From Hormoscilla sp. GUM202 (GTDB taxonomy: Bacteria > Cyanobacteriota > Cyanobacteriia > Cyanobacteriales > Desertifilaceae), in contig RFFC02000024.1 in the NCBI GenBank assembly GCA_005518205.2, forward strand, positions 1 to 52,865: a stretch of DNA of 52,865 nucleotides. The letters run 5' to 3'. Positions 25,620 through 36,437 of the stretch are shown piece after piece. The notes beneath the pieces are model-generated. The model saw only the letters and a program-made list of their open reading frames with translations, ran no database searches and was not told where the DNA came from. Every line of letters begins with the position of its first letter. Position 1 is the stretch's first letter. The position numbers were made by a program, and so were the translations under genes.

Positions 25620-26120
25620 ATGAAGAAGATTCTAATCCTAGATACATCAATTTTATGCGTTTGGTTGCAAGTTCCTAAAATGGATACTTGTGGCTCTGAT
25701 AACGACAAATGGGATTTTGAGCGTGTCGATAACTGCATCAAAGAAGAAATTCGTGCATCTACTACCTTGGTACTCCCGTTAGCCACTATCATAGAAACAG
25801 GCAATCACATTGCTCATGCTGGGACAAAACGTCGCCAAACTGCCCAAGCTTTAGCAGAAATTATGATTAAAGCAGCTGATGAGAAAAGTCCTTGGGCGGC
25901 TTTTACTCATCAGTCAGAGTTGTGGGAGTCCGAGGGACTGAAAAATTTAGTAAAGTCATGGCCAGATCTAGCAGTTCAAAAGATTTCTATCGGCGATGCG
26001 ACAATTAAAACCGTAGCTGAATACTATGCTAAAATGGGTTTTCAGGTAGAGATTCTCACAGGAGATATGGGACTGAAAGCATTTGAGCCAATGACTCCTC
26101 CCAGGCGCAGGAGAAGTTGA
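25620..26120 (+). CDS. PIN-like nuclease partner of the ATPase
   Basis: 166 residues. Acidic positions spaced as in PIN domains: D8 (LILDTSIL), E59 (IIETGNH), D126 (SIGDATI) and D149 (LTGDMGL). PIN nucleases cut RNA with two metals and often act as toxins. Residues 20-40, rich in D, N and K, are an insertion relative to minimal PIN toxins. It is coupled to the ATPase gene. No antitoxin is visible. I see the acidic pattern but not strict similarity to a named subfamily. Confidence 0.65.
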   Translation: MKKILILDTSILCVWLQVPKMDTCGSDNDKWDFERVDNCIKEEIRASTTLVLPLATIIETGNHIAHAGTKRRQTAQALAEIMIKAADEKSPWAAFTHQSELWESEGLKNLVKSWPDLAVQKISIGDATIKTVAEYYAKMGFQVEILTGDMGLKAFEPMTPPRRRRS

Positions 26121-26189
26121 GAGGGTGCATCCCAATTTCTCGGTGGGTCTACCTTCTGACAGACAGGCGAGACAAGTCCTACGCAAATT

Positions 26190-26822
26190 TTAGAGATCGC
26201 CTCTAATGACTGCTTGAAACTCCTGCACGGCATCATACTGGTCGGGATAGTCAATATAGCGTAGCAATAAGGCTAAATCTAAATCGGGAAAAAACCTACT
26301 TCTGGGCACCTCATGATACTCTTCTTTTCGCAAATTAAAAATCCGCAGTTGGTTTGACTGACAAAGCCAAACTTCCGGGACTTCTATCTGTTTGTACAGT
26401 TCTAGCTTGTCGATCGCGCCGCTAGTCATTATGACTTCTATGACAATATCTGGAACATCTTTATCGCTACTAATGCAGTAAGAGTCATCAGGTGCGCCAT
26501 AAGCATAACCGGTCTTCTCGATGGGAAACCTCCCACAAAGGTAAAACCGGATACCTTTTTCTTTCATGTAAGCTTCTAGCAGCAACCCCAGGGTACTTTT
26601 GATCCGTTCGTGCTTGCGACTCGGTGAAGATATAATCTCTAATACTCCTGCTAAATAGAACAATCTTACTGCAAGCAGACCCTGGAAACTGGCTTTTATG
26701 GCTTGGAAACGATCCCAGGTGATGTCCCCTAGGGTAATAATACTCTCTTGGTCTGCTTGACTGACTTGTTTTCCGATTTTTCGGGCCGTCCGCGGACCGT
26801 GGATTTGAGGATTCATAGGCAA
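26190..26822 (-). CDS. Uma2 family (DUF820) endonuclease-like protein
   Basis: 210 residues. The cyanobacterial Uma2 pattern is present: ITWDRFQAIKASF..., GVLEIISSPSRKHERIKSTLG, then PDDSYCI, DIVIEVIMTSGAIDKLELY and VPEVWLCQ. Asp, Glu and Lys of a PD-(D/E)xK core can be placed in PDD...EVI...K. Cyanobacterial genomes carry many copies and the biological role is unsettled. It converges with the ATPase/PIN pair. Confidence 0.85.
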   Translation of the reverse strand: MPMNPQIHGPRTARKIGKQVSQADQESIITLGDITWDRFQAIKASFQGLLAVRLFYLAGVLEIISSPSRKHERIKSTLGLLLEAYMKEKGIRFYLCGRFPIEKTGYAYGAPDDSYCISSDKDVPDIVIEVIMTSGAIDKLELYKQIEVPEVWLCQSNQLRIFNLRKEEYHEVPRSRFFPDLDLALLLRYIDYPDQYDAVQEFQAVIRGDL

Positions 26823-27544
26823 TAGTTTTTACTCTGTCTGATTCTATTCTAGCACAACCAGACAGCAGGCGATCTCCTCCTGTAGTTTTACGGTTTTCCA
26901 GTCTCTTTCATGCTCAATTTTCCCTAAGTGGAGTATTATCCTCTAGCATCGATCGCATCATTTGTGGTCTCTGCAGGTATTTGAGAAACCCGGTAAGAGA
27001 GGATAACCCGTGTTTCTGGGCGGCTTCTAGTTGACAAATGACCTATTTATGCTTGACTATTGGTAGATGTCACGATCGGGAAATTATGTTATGGAAAAAG
27101 ATGCCCGAGCGCGTAGCGTGCGCGCAGCGCAATCGCATCGGTAACCATCTTGACCAAAATTGACAGAGGTCTCAATTATGCTCTTAGGTTGCTCAAGCTA
27201 GAGGCGATGGGAGACAAGATTGCTGATATCGATATCTTAATTGCGATCGCAGAATATTTTAGTTACTCTCAAGCACGCGATCGCAGAGCGCATTTTCATT
27301 AGCTGTATATTTGCGAATCGTCAGAAATACCCAGAGGATGATAGCGGTTTTTTTCGTAACGTCCGTCGAGAAGAAAGATTGATATGACCCCAGAACAGGA
27401 AAGATTACTTGACAAAGCCGATCGAACTTTGCTATAATGAGGGAGAACGGAAAATCAGGTCTACGAGCCCATGACTGACTACCTATGCTAGAATGTTCTA
27501 CAGATTCCAATATGCCAGATACTGCAAGCTAGGTCGATCGAGCC
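26823..27544. other. 720-bp region without an intact gene
   Basis: Holds a degenerate AGAAACCCGG hairpin (26983-27022), a GCGCGTAGCGTGCGCGCAGCGC palindrome (about 27110-27128) and a short ORF start at 27384 (MTPEQERLLDKADRTL, stop after 17 codons). That start resembles the beginning of HEPN-domain proteins and may be a dead toxin-antitoxin remnant. No RNA gene recognised. Confidence 0.4.
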
Positions 27545-27934
27545 ATGCCTTTTATTGCCAAAATCCCCAGCACCGGCGAAAGAGTAGACATTACAAAAAT
27601 TAACAATCCGCGAGCAGAGCTGAAAGCAGATGATTTAGTATGTCAACTTTGCGGTCAACCGATGATCGTCCGCCAAGGAATGATCGTGAAACCTCACTTT
27701 GCCCACAAAGCTGAATGCACAAGTGATTACAAGCGTCATCCCGAAAGTCCACAGCATCGTGCGGGGAAAGAGTTAATAGCAGCAACTATAAAAAAGGAAC
27801 TGCCAGAGTACAGTCTTGCGAAAGTGGAATATGAGCTTCCTATTCCTGAAGCAAAGCGGGTTGCGGATGTTGCGGCTCTTTTTCCGAATGGTTGGATAGT
27901 AGCCCATGAATGTCAGTTAGCATCAATTACAGTA

Positions 27935-29348
27935 GGCTCTTCGGTACTTGGGTTGCTAAACTATTGCTAATTTTGAAAAGCTAATAAACATCTTAGCTCA
28001 AAATTTTCTATGTTACGAAAACAAAATCCGCACCGTTTAACTAACTTAATTTTTTGGTTAATACCTTCAACAATGCCATTAGTTGTTTTTTGCTCAAAAT
28101 CTGCTGTTATCTCCACTAACCAGCGACGGATTGTTCCTTGACTTTTGGGAAATAATTCTGCTGATTGTTTCAACCATTCTGCTAAATTCAATAAGCCATC
28201 AAACCAATTTATGCTCTCTTCAAATACTTTCCTAAAATTTTCTTTTAATTCATGCATCTTTTGCAGCTTCGGGAATTCTTTATTGACTTCTTCTAATTGG
28301 CTTTTTTGAGCTTCATTTAAATCATCGGAATTAGCAAGAAGGACATATTTACTGTGATGAAGCACCTTGAGTTTTGCAGTTTTTTTCTTCTTATCATCCA
28401 TGTTATTAACTTCTTTTTTTGTTTGCTTACGACCATTGTCTAATTCTTCTTGAACCTGGTTCATTACATGAAATCTATCAGCTACTACCTCGGCGTGAGG
28501 CATTAATTTTTCTACCAAAGTTTTATAGGGACGCCATAAATCAATGCTAACCTCTTCTATGCCTGATAACACGTCTATTCCCCAAGATAGCAACACTTTT
28601 TCAATGGCTTCTTGGGTTCGATCGGGGACTAAAGCTAGAAGTTGACTATTGTCCAAATCTACTAATACCGCACAATAATTACCTTGTCCTTTTATCAGGC
28701 TAATTTCATCAATCCCCAATCGTTTTAAGTCTTGAGGTTTTTGACCTACCAAACTTTTTTTTAAATCTTTTAACATAGTTTCAATTTCTGACTCACTTAC
28801 CCCGGTTCTTTCGGCAACACTTTTAATATTACTATGTTTTACCTGATTCAATATATCGTCGGCAAGTCTTTTAGTATAGTTGCGTTTTGGTTCACAAAAA
28901 TCCAAAGGCTCACTAAAAATTTTTAAACAATTTTCACATTTCATTTTTCGTTTATTTACCTGTAAATAAACATTTTGACCATTCATAGGCAAGTCTTTAA
29001 TTAGATGTGAATAATAGGAGTGAATTTTCTGACTCATTTGACCGCAATGAGGGCAGGCTACTTCTGAAGTTAAACTCGCTACGGAGAGGATTTTTCCTAG
29101 AGATGTATCTTGTACGAAATGAGTAACTTTAACATCTGGGATGTTCAGAAAATCTGTTAGTAGTTTGAGTTGTCCTTTTGAAGCCATGATAATTTTACCT
29201 CAGTTTTCACTTTGTCCTCAATTTCAGTAAAGCATTAAAAATGCCAGAAGTCAAGTACAGCAATATGTTTACTCTTCAAGTATAACAATTTTAGTTTAAT
29301 TTGACGAGTATTTATTTGATAGTTTAGCAACTCAGGTACCGAAGAGCC
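27935..29348 (-). mobile_element. Complete ISL3-family insertion sequence
   Basis: 1,414 bp with ~30-bp imperfect terminal inverted repeats (GGCTCTTCGGTAC.TG.GTTGCTAAACTAT, two mismatches). It is flanked by the exact 8-bp target duplication TTACAGTA (27927-27934 and 29349-29356). Duplication length and transposase type both fit ISL3. The intact ends suggest recent activity. Confidence 0.93.
27967..29187 (-). CDS. ISL3-family transposase
   Basis: 406 residues, full length. N-terminal zinc finger (CPHCG ... CENCLKIF), then an HTH (SVAERTGVSESEIETML). The catalytic acids are in GIDEIS, VSIDLWRPY and NGIVEGINQKIKLVKR. VVADRFHV and the C-terminal FELRCLL are family landmarks. Intact, so probably able to mobilise the element. 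Confidence 0.93.
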   Translation of the reverse strand: MASKGQLKLLTDFLNIPDVKVTHFVQDTSLGKILSVASLTSEVACPHCGQMSQKIHSYYSHLIKDLPMNGQNVYLQVNKRKMKCENCLKIFSEPLDFCEPKRNYTKRLADDILNQVKHSNIKSVAERTGVSESEIETMLKDLKKSLVGQKPQDLKRLGIDEISLIKGQGNYCAVLVDLDNSQLLALVPDRTQEAIEKVLLSWGIDVLSGIEEVSIDLWRPYKTLVEKLMPHAEVVADRFHVMNQVQEELDNGRKQTKKEVNNMDDKKKKTAKLKVLHHSKYVLLANSDDLNEAQKSQLEEVNKEFPKLQKMHELKENFRKVFEESINWFDGLLNLAEWLKQSAELFPKSQGTIRRWLVEITADFEQKTTNGIVEGINQKIKLVKRCGFCFRNIENFELRCLLAFQN

Positions 29349-29594
29349 TTACAGTAGAAGAACTTGAGCAACGAACGGAGGATTATTTATATGCAGGAGT
29401 TGACGTTATTTGGTGGCTTGGCAACGCTGCAAATACCCCAGGAAATAGAGATTGGTGTATGTCAAAATTTGGGTTTGCCCTCATACTCAATTATGAGCAA
29501 CTGTCTGCCGATGATCGAGGGGACTAAAAGTGTAAATATTTTAAGTTATGAGTTTTACCCAGAGGAGTGGTATGACAATAGAGTCAAGGGAAAA

Positions 29595-30188
29595 ATGTTG
29601 TATGATATCAATAATATGGAAGAAAATTTACACAAATATAAACAGAATGCCAAAATAAGTAAAGCCTACTTAAAAAAAATTTTTTTCGATAAAAAGAATG
29701 AGAAATGGCATAAATTATGGGATAGAAGAATTGAAGCGAATGATATTTCTACTTTAACGAGGGTAGTTGAAAGGGGAATAGAAAAAATGAGTAGTAATGA
29801 AGAAAAGTTTGAAATAGAAATTAGGTATCAAGATGAGGAAGCTTATTATGACTCAAGTTCCGGGAACTCAGCTTGGTTGAATTATACTATGGGTTTAATG
29901 CTCAAGCGTTGTCTGCAAATATGGACTAAATTAAATAACGCCCAAATTATACGCGGACTGGCATTACAACAGCGCGGGATATACTCGGTGAATGGTTCTA
30001 TTGGATCGCTCAATGAAAAGGCGATAAAGAAACAGGGAAAAGGTGATGATGAGCCTTGGGTTGTGGTGGATATCAACTGCCTGAAACCTTACGGGAGCAA
30101 ACTTATCCCCTATCCTGGTGTTGAAGCAGCTAAAAGAAGGGCCCGTGAGTGGAAGAAGCAAGGTCTGTTCCCATCTGATAAAAGCTAG
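29595..30188 (+). CDS. Uncharacterised protein, possibly the detached C-terminal part of the CoiA-like gene
   Basis: The frame is open from 29364, but its first part overlaps the true CoiA-like frame. The first plausible start of its own is the ATG at 29595 behind AAGGG (197 residues). The frame change occurs near 29525 (ACTAAAAG), so a one-base shift may have cut one longer protein in two. The product is rich in charged residues (KAYLKKIFFDKKNEKWHKLW) and aromatic near the end (EPWVVVDINCLKPYG). I do not recognise a family. Confidence 0.45.
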   Translation: MLYDINNMEENLHKYKQNAKISKAYLKKIFFDKKNEKWHKLWDRRIEANDISTLTRVVERGIEKMSSNEEKFEIEIRYQDEEAYYDSSSGNSAWLNYTMGLMLKRCLQIWTKLNNAQIIRGLALQQRGIYSVNGSIGSLNEKAIKKQGKGDDEPWVVVDINCLKPYGSKLIPYPGVEAAKRRAREWKKQGLFPSDKS

Positions 30189-30233
30189 TCGGAAAGGGGC
30201 GATCGCCCGCTAACCAGGGCCTGGCGCGATACT

Positions 30234-30255
30234 CCAGGTAACGGTCGTTACCTGG
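30234..30255. repeat. CCAGGTAAC palindrome before mutS
   Basis: CCAGGTAAC-GGTC-GTTACCTGG is a perfect 9-bp stem, with GGGCC/CCGG arms continuing outward. No T-run follows, so not an obvious terminator. Confidence 0.6.
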
Positions 30256-30385
30256 GCCGGACCCTGGGAAGGAGAAGATAAGGGTTGTACCGGTCACCAT
30301 ACCAGATCGCCTGTAGCCCTGTGGCGCAGCCATCGGCATACCCATTATGATAAAGTCTGTAGAAACCGATCGCCAAGTTTGACCC

Positions 30386-32968
30386 GTGAAGAAGCATTCC
30401 GACTCTGCATCTACACCTGAAACCGATCTGCCTCCCAACGCGGACTACCGGCTGCTGGACCGCAGCAAGCTGACGCCCATGTTGCAGCATTATGCCGAAG
30501 TCAAGGATAAATACCCCCACGCCCTGCTGCTATATCGGGTGGGGGATTTCTTTGAGTGCTTCTTCCTAGATGCTGTCACCATCTCTCGGGAACTGGAACT
30601 GGTTCTCACCAGCAAGGAGGGGGGTAAGGAAATTGGCCGCGTCCCCATGACCGGAGTTCCCCATCACGCCCTCGATCGCCACAGCACCAACATAGTCGAA
30701 AAAGGTTATCCCTTGGTGATCTGCGACCAAGCTGAAGATGCTGCTACCGCTGCTGCCGAACGCCGCATGGTCACCCGGGAGGTGACTCAAGTGCTTACCC
30801 CCGGTACTTTAACTGAGGAGGGCATGTTAAGTCCCCGTCGCAATAATTTCCTGGCAGCCGTTGTCATTGCTGGAGTAAATTGGGGGTTAGCCTATGCAGA
30901 TATTTCTACGGGAGAATTTCTCACTACCCAAGGCAGTAACGCGGAATATCTCACTCAAGAACTGATGCGCTTGCAACCTGCCGAAATTCTGGTTCCTACT
31001 AATATGCCAGACTTGACGGGGATGATGGTGCGTCCGGGAGAATATTCTCCACATTTACATGAATGTCTGCCCTCGACCTTTTGCTACGCTTGGCGTCCCC
31101 AACATGTCTTCAGTTTGGCCGAGGCCAAGGAACGACTCCTGGATAGGTTTGACGTGCGATCGCTCGAAGGGATGGGTTGCGACCAGTTACCTCTGGGGGT
31201 GCGGGCGGCGGGGGGACTGCTGGAATATCTGGAGGAAACCCAAAAGCAAAGCCATGTTAATATGCAACTGCTGCGCACCTATTCCACTACGGACTTTCTG
31301 ATCCTAGATTACCAAACCCGCCGCAATTTGGAAATAGTCGAAACCGTTCGGGATGGCAGTTTTCACGGTTCTCTCCTCTGGGCGATCGATCGCACCACAA
31401 CCCCCATGGGAGGCCGGGCCTTGCGCCGCTGGTTGCTGCAACCTTTGCTGAAGTCCAAAGGCATCCGATCGCGCCAAGATACGATCGGTGAATTAGTAGA
31501 AAATACAGAACTGCGGAAAAACCTACGGCAACTATTGCGGCAAGTCTACGATCTCGAAAGATTAACAGGTCGGGCGGGTTCTGGTAGGGCCAATGCCAAG
31601 GATCTCTTCGCCCTAGCATCATCCCTAGACAAATTACCGGAACTATCTGCTATCACAGCTAATACCCATTCACCCTTCCTGAGAACCTTACAGAAAGTAC
31701 CGCCAGAATTAGATCAGTTAGCGCAAAAAATTAAAACCTATCTGGTAGAACCACCTCCCCAGCAGTTAAAAGAAGGGGGTTTAATTCGACCGGGGGTAAA
31801 CGAAATGCTAGATGAAATGCGGGAGGCTGCGGCAGATGACCAAAAGTGGCTGGCGAATTTAGAAAGCCAAGAGAGACAGCGGACGGGCATAGGCAATCTG
31901 AAAGTCGGCTATAACAAAACCTTCGGCTATTATATTAGCATCGCCCGGGCCAAAGCGGACCATGTTCCCGATGATTACACTCGCAAGCAAACCCTAGTTA
32001 ATGAAGAACGCTATATTACCCAAGAGTTGAAGGAACGGGAAGCGCGAATTCTCACGGCCCGGGAGGAACTCAACGAGTTAGAATACGATATCTTTATCCG
32101 TCTGCGGGCGGAAGTGGGAGAAAAAGCCCCAGTAATTAGAAATGTTTCCCGGACCGTAGCCGCAATTGATGTCTTGTGCAGTTTAGCAGAAATTGCTGTC
32201 ATCCAGGGTTATTGCCGTCCCACGATCGTGGAAAGTCGAGAGATCGCGATCGCAGAGGGCCGTCATCCCGTGGTCGAACAAACTTTATCCGCCAACTTCT
32301 TTGTCCCCAATTCCACTACCATTGGGAAAGAACTCTCAAACGAATCTCCCGATTTAATTATCCTCACTGGTCCCAATGCTAGCGGTAAAAGTTGCTATTT
32401 GCGACAGGTAGGCTTAATTCAACTGATGGCCCAGGTGGGGAGTTTTGTGCCAGCGGAGTCCGCGACTCTGGGACTGTGCGATCGCATTTTCACGCGAGTG
32501 GGGGCGGTGGACGACCTGGCCACGGGTCAATCTACATTCATGGTCGAAATGAACGAAACTGCCAATATCCTCAATCACGCGACGGCCCAGTCTTTGGTGT
32601 TGCTGGATGAAATAGGCAGAGGAACGGCTACTTTTGACGGTCTTTCTATTGCTTGGGCGGTAGCAGAATACCTGGCAGGGGAAATCAAATCCCGGACAAT
32701 ATTTGCTACCCACTATCACGAACTGAACGAACTAGCTTCCATTTTATCTAATGTGGCAAACTTCCAGGTAACGGTCAAGGAAATGCCCAATGAGATTATC
32801 TTTTTGCATCAAGTACAACCCGGAGGTGCTTCTAAATCCTATGGCATAGAAGCAGGGCGTTTGGCAGGTTTGCCCCCAGTAGTGATTCAGCGGGCCAAGC
32901 AGGTGATGGGACAGATTGAAAAGCATAGCCAAATCGCGATCGGACTGCGTGAAGGAATTGAAGATTAG
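30386..32968 (+). CDS. mutS: DNA mismatch repair protein MutS
   Basis: 860 residues; GTG start at 30386, about 30 codons before the conserved domain. [10 protein letters not shown] carries the mismatch-reading Phe-x-Glu motif, with FF instead of the usual [16 protein letters not shown] is Walker A (~residue 661), [10 protein letters not shown] the dimer-interface motif, [20 protein letters not shown] Walker B, and FATHYHEL the switch. [10 protein letters not shown] belongs to the clamp region. It recognises mismatches and small loops and recruits MutL. It has no obvious operon partner; hairpin repeats follow the stop. Confidence 0.97.
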   Translation: MKKHSDSASTPETDLPPNADYRLLDRSKLTPMLQHYAEVKDKYPHALLLYRVGDFFECFFLDAVTISRELELVLTSKEGGKEIGRVPMTGVPHHALDRHSTNIVEKGYPLVICDQAEDAATAAAERRMVTREVTQVLTPGTLTEEGMLSPRRNNFLAAVVIAGVNWGLAYADISTGEFLTTQGSNAEYLTQELMRLQPAEILVPTNMPDLTGMMVRPGEYSPHLHECLPSTFCYAWRPQHVFSLAEAKERLLDRFDVRSLEGMGCDQLPLGVRAAGGLLEYLEETQKQSHVNMQLLRTYSTTDFLILDYQTRRNLEIVETVRDGSFHGSLLWAIDRTTTPMGGRALRRWLLQPLLKSKGIRSRQDTIGELVENTELRKNLRQLLRQVYDLERLTGRAGSGRANAKDLFALASSLDKLPELSAITANTHSPFLRTLQKVPPELDQLAQKIKTYLVEPPPQQLKEGGLIRPGVNEMLDEMREAAADDQKWLANLESQERQRTGIGNLKVGYNKTFGYYISIARAKADHVPDDYTRKQTLVNEERYITQELKEREARILTAREELNELEYDIFIRLRAEVGEKAPVIRNVSRTVAAIDVLCSLAEIAVIQGYCRPTIVESREIAIAEGRHPVVEQTLSANFFVPNSTTIGKELSNESPDLIILTGPNASGKSCYLRQVGLIQLMAQVGSFVPAESATLGLCDRIFTRVGAVDDLATGQSTFMVEMNETANILNHATAQSLVLLDEIGRGTATFDGLSIAWAVAEYLAGEIKSRTIFATHYHELNELASILSNVANFQVTVKEMPNEIIFLHQVQPGGASKSYGIEAGRLAGLPPVVIQRAKQVMGQIEKHSQIAIGLREGIED

Positions 32969-32996
32969 ACTTCTCTCTTCTCTCTTCGTTGTTAGC

Positions 32997-33049
32997 CCGC
33001 CGGGGGTTCAAACCCCCGGCTAATAGCTAAAGTCGGTGTTATACCGACT
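32997..33049. repeat. Paired hairpin repeat after mutS
   Basis: CCGGGGGTT-CA-AACCCCCGG (33000-33019) followed by AGTCGGT...ACCGACT (33031-33049). The same pairing of a CCGGGGGTT motif with a GTCGGTT/AACCGAC hairpin recurs at 45756-45845. Dispersed repeat, possible transcription barrier. Confidence 0.7.
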
Positions 33050-33069
33050 GAAAGCATTATAGATAAAAA

Positions 33070-33145
33070 TGTAGGTTGGGTAGAGGAACGAAACCCAACA
33101 GGGATGTAGTAGAATGTAGGTTGTGTAGAGGAACGAAACCTAATA
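33070..33145. repeat. GTAGGTTGGGT repeat, two units
   Basis: TGTAGGTTG.GTAGAGGAACGAAACC occurs twice in tandem, ending in CCAACA and TAATAA. It belongs to the family at 18450, 36340 and 42748. It lies upstream of the restriction-modification gene and creates a spurious 52-codon extension of its frame. Confidence 0.8.
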
Positions 33146-33231
33146 AAAAAATTCAGGATTTGCGCACAATAGCCCAAATAGATTATCATGTAGATAGTGG
33201 TCCCAAAATCACAAAAGCAAAAGCAAAACCC

Positions 33232-36200
33232 ATGGAAAGCTTGAACCTAAAACAGACCCACAAACCCGTTAAAACCTATTACCAAGCATTGCAGCAATTT
33301 GCACGACTCGGTGTGGACCACGAACTGGCGGTCAGAGATGCTTTTGCCGATCTTCTGAAAGCTTGCTGTCAGCAGTTTAATTGGACTTTGGTACTGGAAA
33401 AAACGGTAAAACTGGACCACAAACGCATCCAGGTGGATGGAGAATTGGTACGAGACGATACCCTCCGCCACGGTTTCTGGGAAGCGAAAGATAGTCAGGA
33501 TGATTTGGCCTCGGAGGTGAAAAAGAAGTTTGCGGCGGGCTATCCTCATGATAATATTCTCTTTCAAGCACCCGATCGGGCGATTCTCTGGCAAGGGGGA
33601 AAGCAAATATGCGATCGGGACATCACCAAACCCCAGCATCTAGTCGAAACCCTGAAGCTGTTCTTTGAGTATCGGACCCCCGAGATCGAACAGTGGGAGG
33701 TAGCGGCGACGGAGTTTGGCAACCGGGTGCGAGACTTGGCGGGAAAACTGATCGATCTCATTGCGACCGAAAAGAAAACTAATCGGAAGTTTATTCAAGC
33801 ATTCCAGAAATTTGCCGAAATCTGCCGGGAAGCGATTAATCCAAATATAGCAGAAGCGGCCATAGAAGAAATGCTGATTCAGCATTTGCTGACGGAACGG
33901 ATTTTTCGTCGCATCTTCGATAATCCCGATTTTACCCGCCGGAATATAATTGCCGTTGAAATAGAAAAGGTGATTAATGCCCTCACCTCCAAGTCCTTTA
34001 GTCGGGATCATTTCCTGGGAAATGTGGACTATTTCTACCGGGCCTTGGAGTCAACGGCGGCCACCATCGAAGATTATAGCGAAAAGCAGCATTTCCTGAA
34101 TACAGTTTACGAGAAGTTTTTCCAAGGATTTGCAGTGAAGGTGGCGGATACCCATGGGATAGTCTACACGCCGCAACCGATCGTGAATTTTATGGTCAAG
34201 AGTGTAGAAGAGATTCTGCAACGGGAATTTGGCAAATCTTTGAGTGACAAAGGAGTGCATATTCTCGATCCGTTTGTGGGTACGGGAAACTTTATCATGC
34301 GGGTGATGCGGGAAATCAGAAAAACGGCACTTCCCCATAAGTACGACCATGAGTTACACTGCAATGAGGTGATGCTGCTGCCCTATTATATCGCCTCCAT
34401 GAATATCGAACATGAATATTTGCAGGCGACGGGAAGCTATAAACCCTTTGAAGGGATCTGCATGGTGGATACCTTTTTCGATCAAAAGGTACAGCAGTTG
34501 TCCTTATTTACGCCAGAGAATACGGCCCGGGTGAAAAGGCAAAGACAATCTCCCATTTTTGTGGTCATTGGCAACCCGCCTTATAATGCAGGTCAGGTGA
34601 ATGAGAACGATAATAATAAAAATCGTAAGTATGAAGAGGTAGATGGGCGGGTGAGAGAAACCTATTCTCAAGACTCGCAAGCGACATTGAGAAATTCTCT
34701 GTCAGATCCCTATGTGAAAGCGATTCGCTGGGCATCGGATAGAATAGGGGATGAGGGGATTGTGGCGTTTGTCAGCAATAACAGTTTTGTTACCGATATT
34801 TCTTTTGATGGGATGCGCAAACATCTCCAGAAAGATTTTGATGTAATCTATGTTGTTGATTTAGGCGGAAATGTCAGGAAAAATCCTCAACTATCGGGAA
34901 CGACGCACAATGTGTTTGGCATTCAAGTCGGTGTTAGCATTAACTTGTTGATCCGCAAGGGGAAAAGTACACAACCAGCACAAATTTACTATAGGCGGGT
35001 GGATGAGTTTTGGCGCAAGGAAGAAAAATATGAATATTTGGATAAGTCGTCAGATTGTGGTAAGATCGATTGGCAATTAATTAAGCCCGATCGTAAATAT
35101 ACCTGGCTAAGGGAAGGGTTGCAGGATGAGTTTGAAACCTTTATCCCGATGGGAGACAAGAAAATTAAATCCTCCCATATGGAAGAAGGAGTAATTTTTA
35201 ACTTATTTAGTCGAGGAGTTAGTACAAGCCGCGATGCTTGGGCTTATAATTTTAATCGCGAGGAGTTAGCAGAAAACATTAAACACACGATCGCAAATTA
35301 CAACGAACAGATGGTAAGATGGAGTCAGAGGAGCGACAGTTCGGTCAGCCTTGATAATTTTGTTACTAGCGATGATAGTCAAATTAGCTGGTCTGGGGAC
35401 TTAAAAGACCATTTAAAGAGAAGAATTGCTCTCCAATACAATCATGATGCTGTCCGACTTTCGATCTATCGTCCTTTCACTTGCTCTTTTCTCTATTTCG
35501 ATCCTCATTTAAATAATCGTCGCTATCAATTTCCATCGATATTGCCCACTCCAGAGACTGAAAAATAAAATCATGTGATTGCTGTCACAAATCATTCACA
35601 AATTCCCTTTGTTGTTTACATAGTGAATTATCTTCCCTGTGCAGATGTTGGAGGACGTCCCGGACAAGGCTTCCCCTTTTACACTTACGATAAAGACGGA
35701 AGCAACCGCCAAGAAAACATCACCGACTGGGCCCTAAGGGAATATCGCCGCCACTATCAAGACGATACAATTACCAAATGGGATATCTTCTACTACATCT
35801 ACGGCATTCTCCACCATCCAATCTATCGCCAGCGCTACGCCGCCAACCTGAAACGGGAATTACCCCGCATTCCCTACGCCCCTGACTTTCACGCCTTTGC
35901 CCAAGCAGGTAAACGTTTAGCAGAACTGCACCTCAACTACGAACAACAACCCCCACATCCCCTCAACTGGATCGAAAATCAGGACGTTCCCCTGAATTGG
36001 CGGGTGGAGAAAATGAGACTCAGCAAAGATAAAACCCAACTGATCTACAATGAGTTTCTCACCCTCAGCGGTATCCCCCCCGCAGCATTTGCATATCGTT
36101 TGGGGAACCGTTCTGCCTTAGACTGGATAATAGACCAATATCGGGTCAAAATAGATAAACGCAGCGGCATCGTCAACGACCCGAACCGCCTAGATGACGA

Positions 36201-36303
36201 ACAATATATCCTGCGGTTAATTGGACAGGTAATTACCGTGAGTCTGGAAACTGTACAAATAGTTAATAGTTTGCCCAGTTTGGGCATTCCTCTCGTTCCC
36301 TGA
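33232..36303 (+). pseudogene. Type ISP restriction-modification enzyme split by an in-frame TAA
   Basis: From the ATG at 33232 (MESLNLK) the first part runs 778 residues to the TAA at 35566-35568. The same frame then continues from AATCATGTG to 36303, encoding another ~244 conserved residues. Without the stop the protein would be ~1,023 residues. Order: Mrr/PD-(D/E)xK-like nuclease with GFWEAKD (~residue 82), helical linker, N6-adenine methylase with DPFVGTGNF (~345) and NPPYN (~447). Target-recognition and C-terminal blocks follow (GFPFYTYDKDGSNRQENITDWAL, IFYYIYG.LHHP.YR.RYA, LGNRSALDWIIDQYRV). One protein would cut and methylate the same site. The stop falls just before the conserved HVIAVT strand, so the first piece alone lacks part of the recognition region. 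Confidence 0.85.
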
Positions 36304-36339
36304 CTCTGGCAGGGAATGAACCTGGGAACGAGACATATA

Positions 36340-36372
36340 CGTAGGTTGGGTTTCCGAACGAAACCCAACAGC
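36340..36372. repeat. GTAGGTTGGGTTTC...GAAACCCAACA repeat
   Basis: Single copy of the family seen at 18450, 33070 and 42748, directly after the restriction-modification gene and a CTGGGAACGAG motif. Confidence 0.75.
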
Positions 36373-36437
36373 GATGTAGTTTGAGAGGAAAGGTGTCGCC
36401 CCTACAAGGGATACGACAGCTGGAAGGGCCTAGAAAC

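Larger units (their letters stand above)
27545..29527 (+). pseudogene. CoiA-like competence/nuclease gene interrupted by an ISL3 element
   Basis: Codons 1-130 (27545-27934) encode a zinc-type CQLCGQPMIVRQG, PHFAHKAEC, HR.GKELIA and the nuclease-like VADVAA.F..GWIVAHECQ segment. The element sits between GTA (codon 130) and GAA at 29357. Removing the element and one 8-bp duplication restores a single frame, continuing VEELEQRTEDYLYAGVDVIWWLGN to a stop at 29527 (186 residues). CoiA-like proteins promote uptake of DNA during transformation or act as PD-(D/E)xK nucleases. As it stands the gene is broken. Confidence 0.85.

Noticed and set aside
33076-33231. 52-codon N-terminal extension of the type ISP enzyme
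   Set aside because: It is translated from the GTAGGTTGGGT interspersed repeat; the conserved protein begins near the ATG at 33232.
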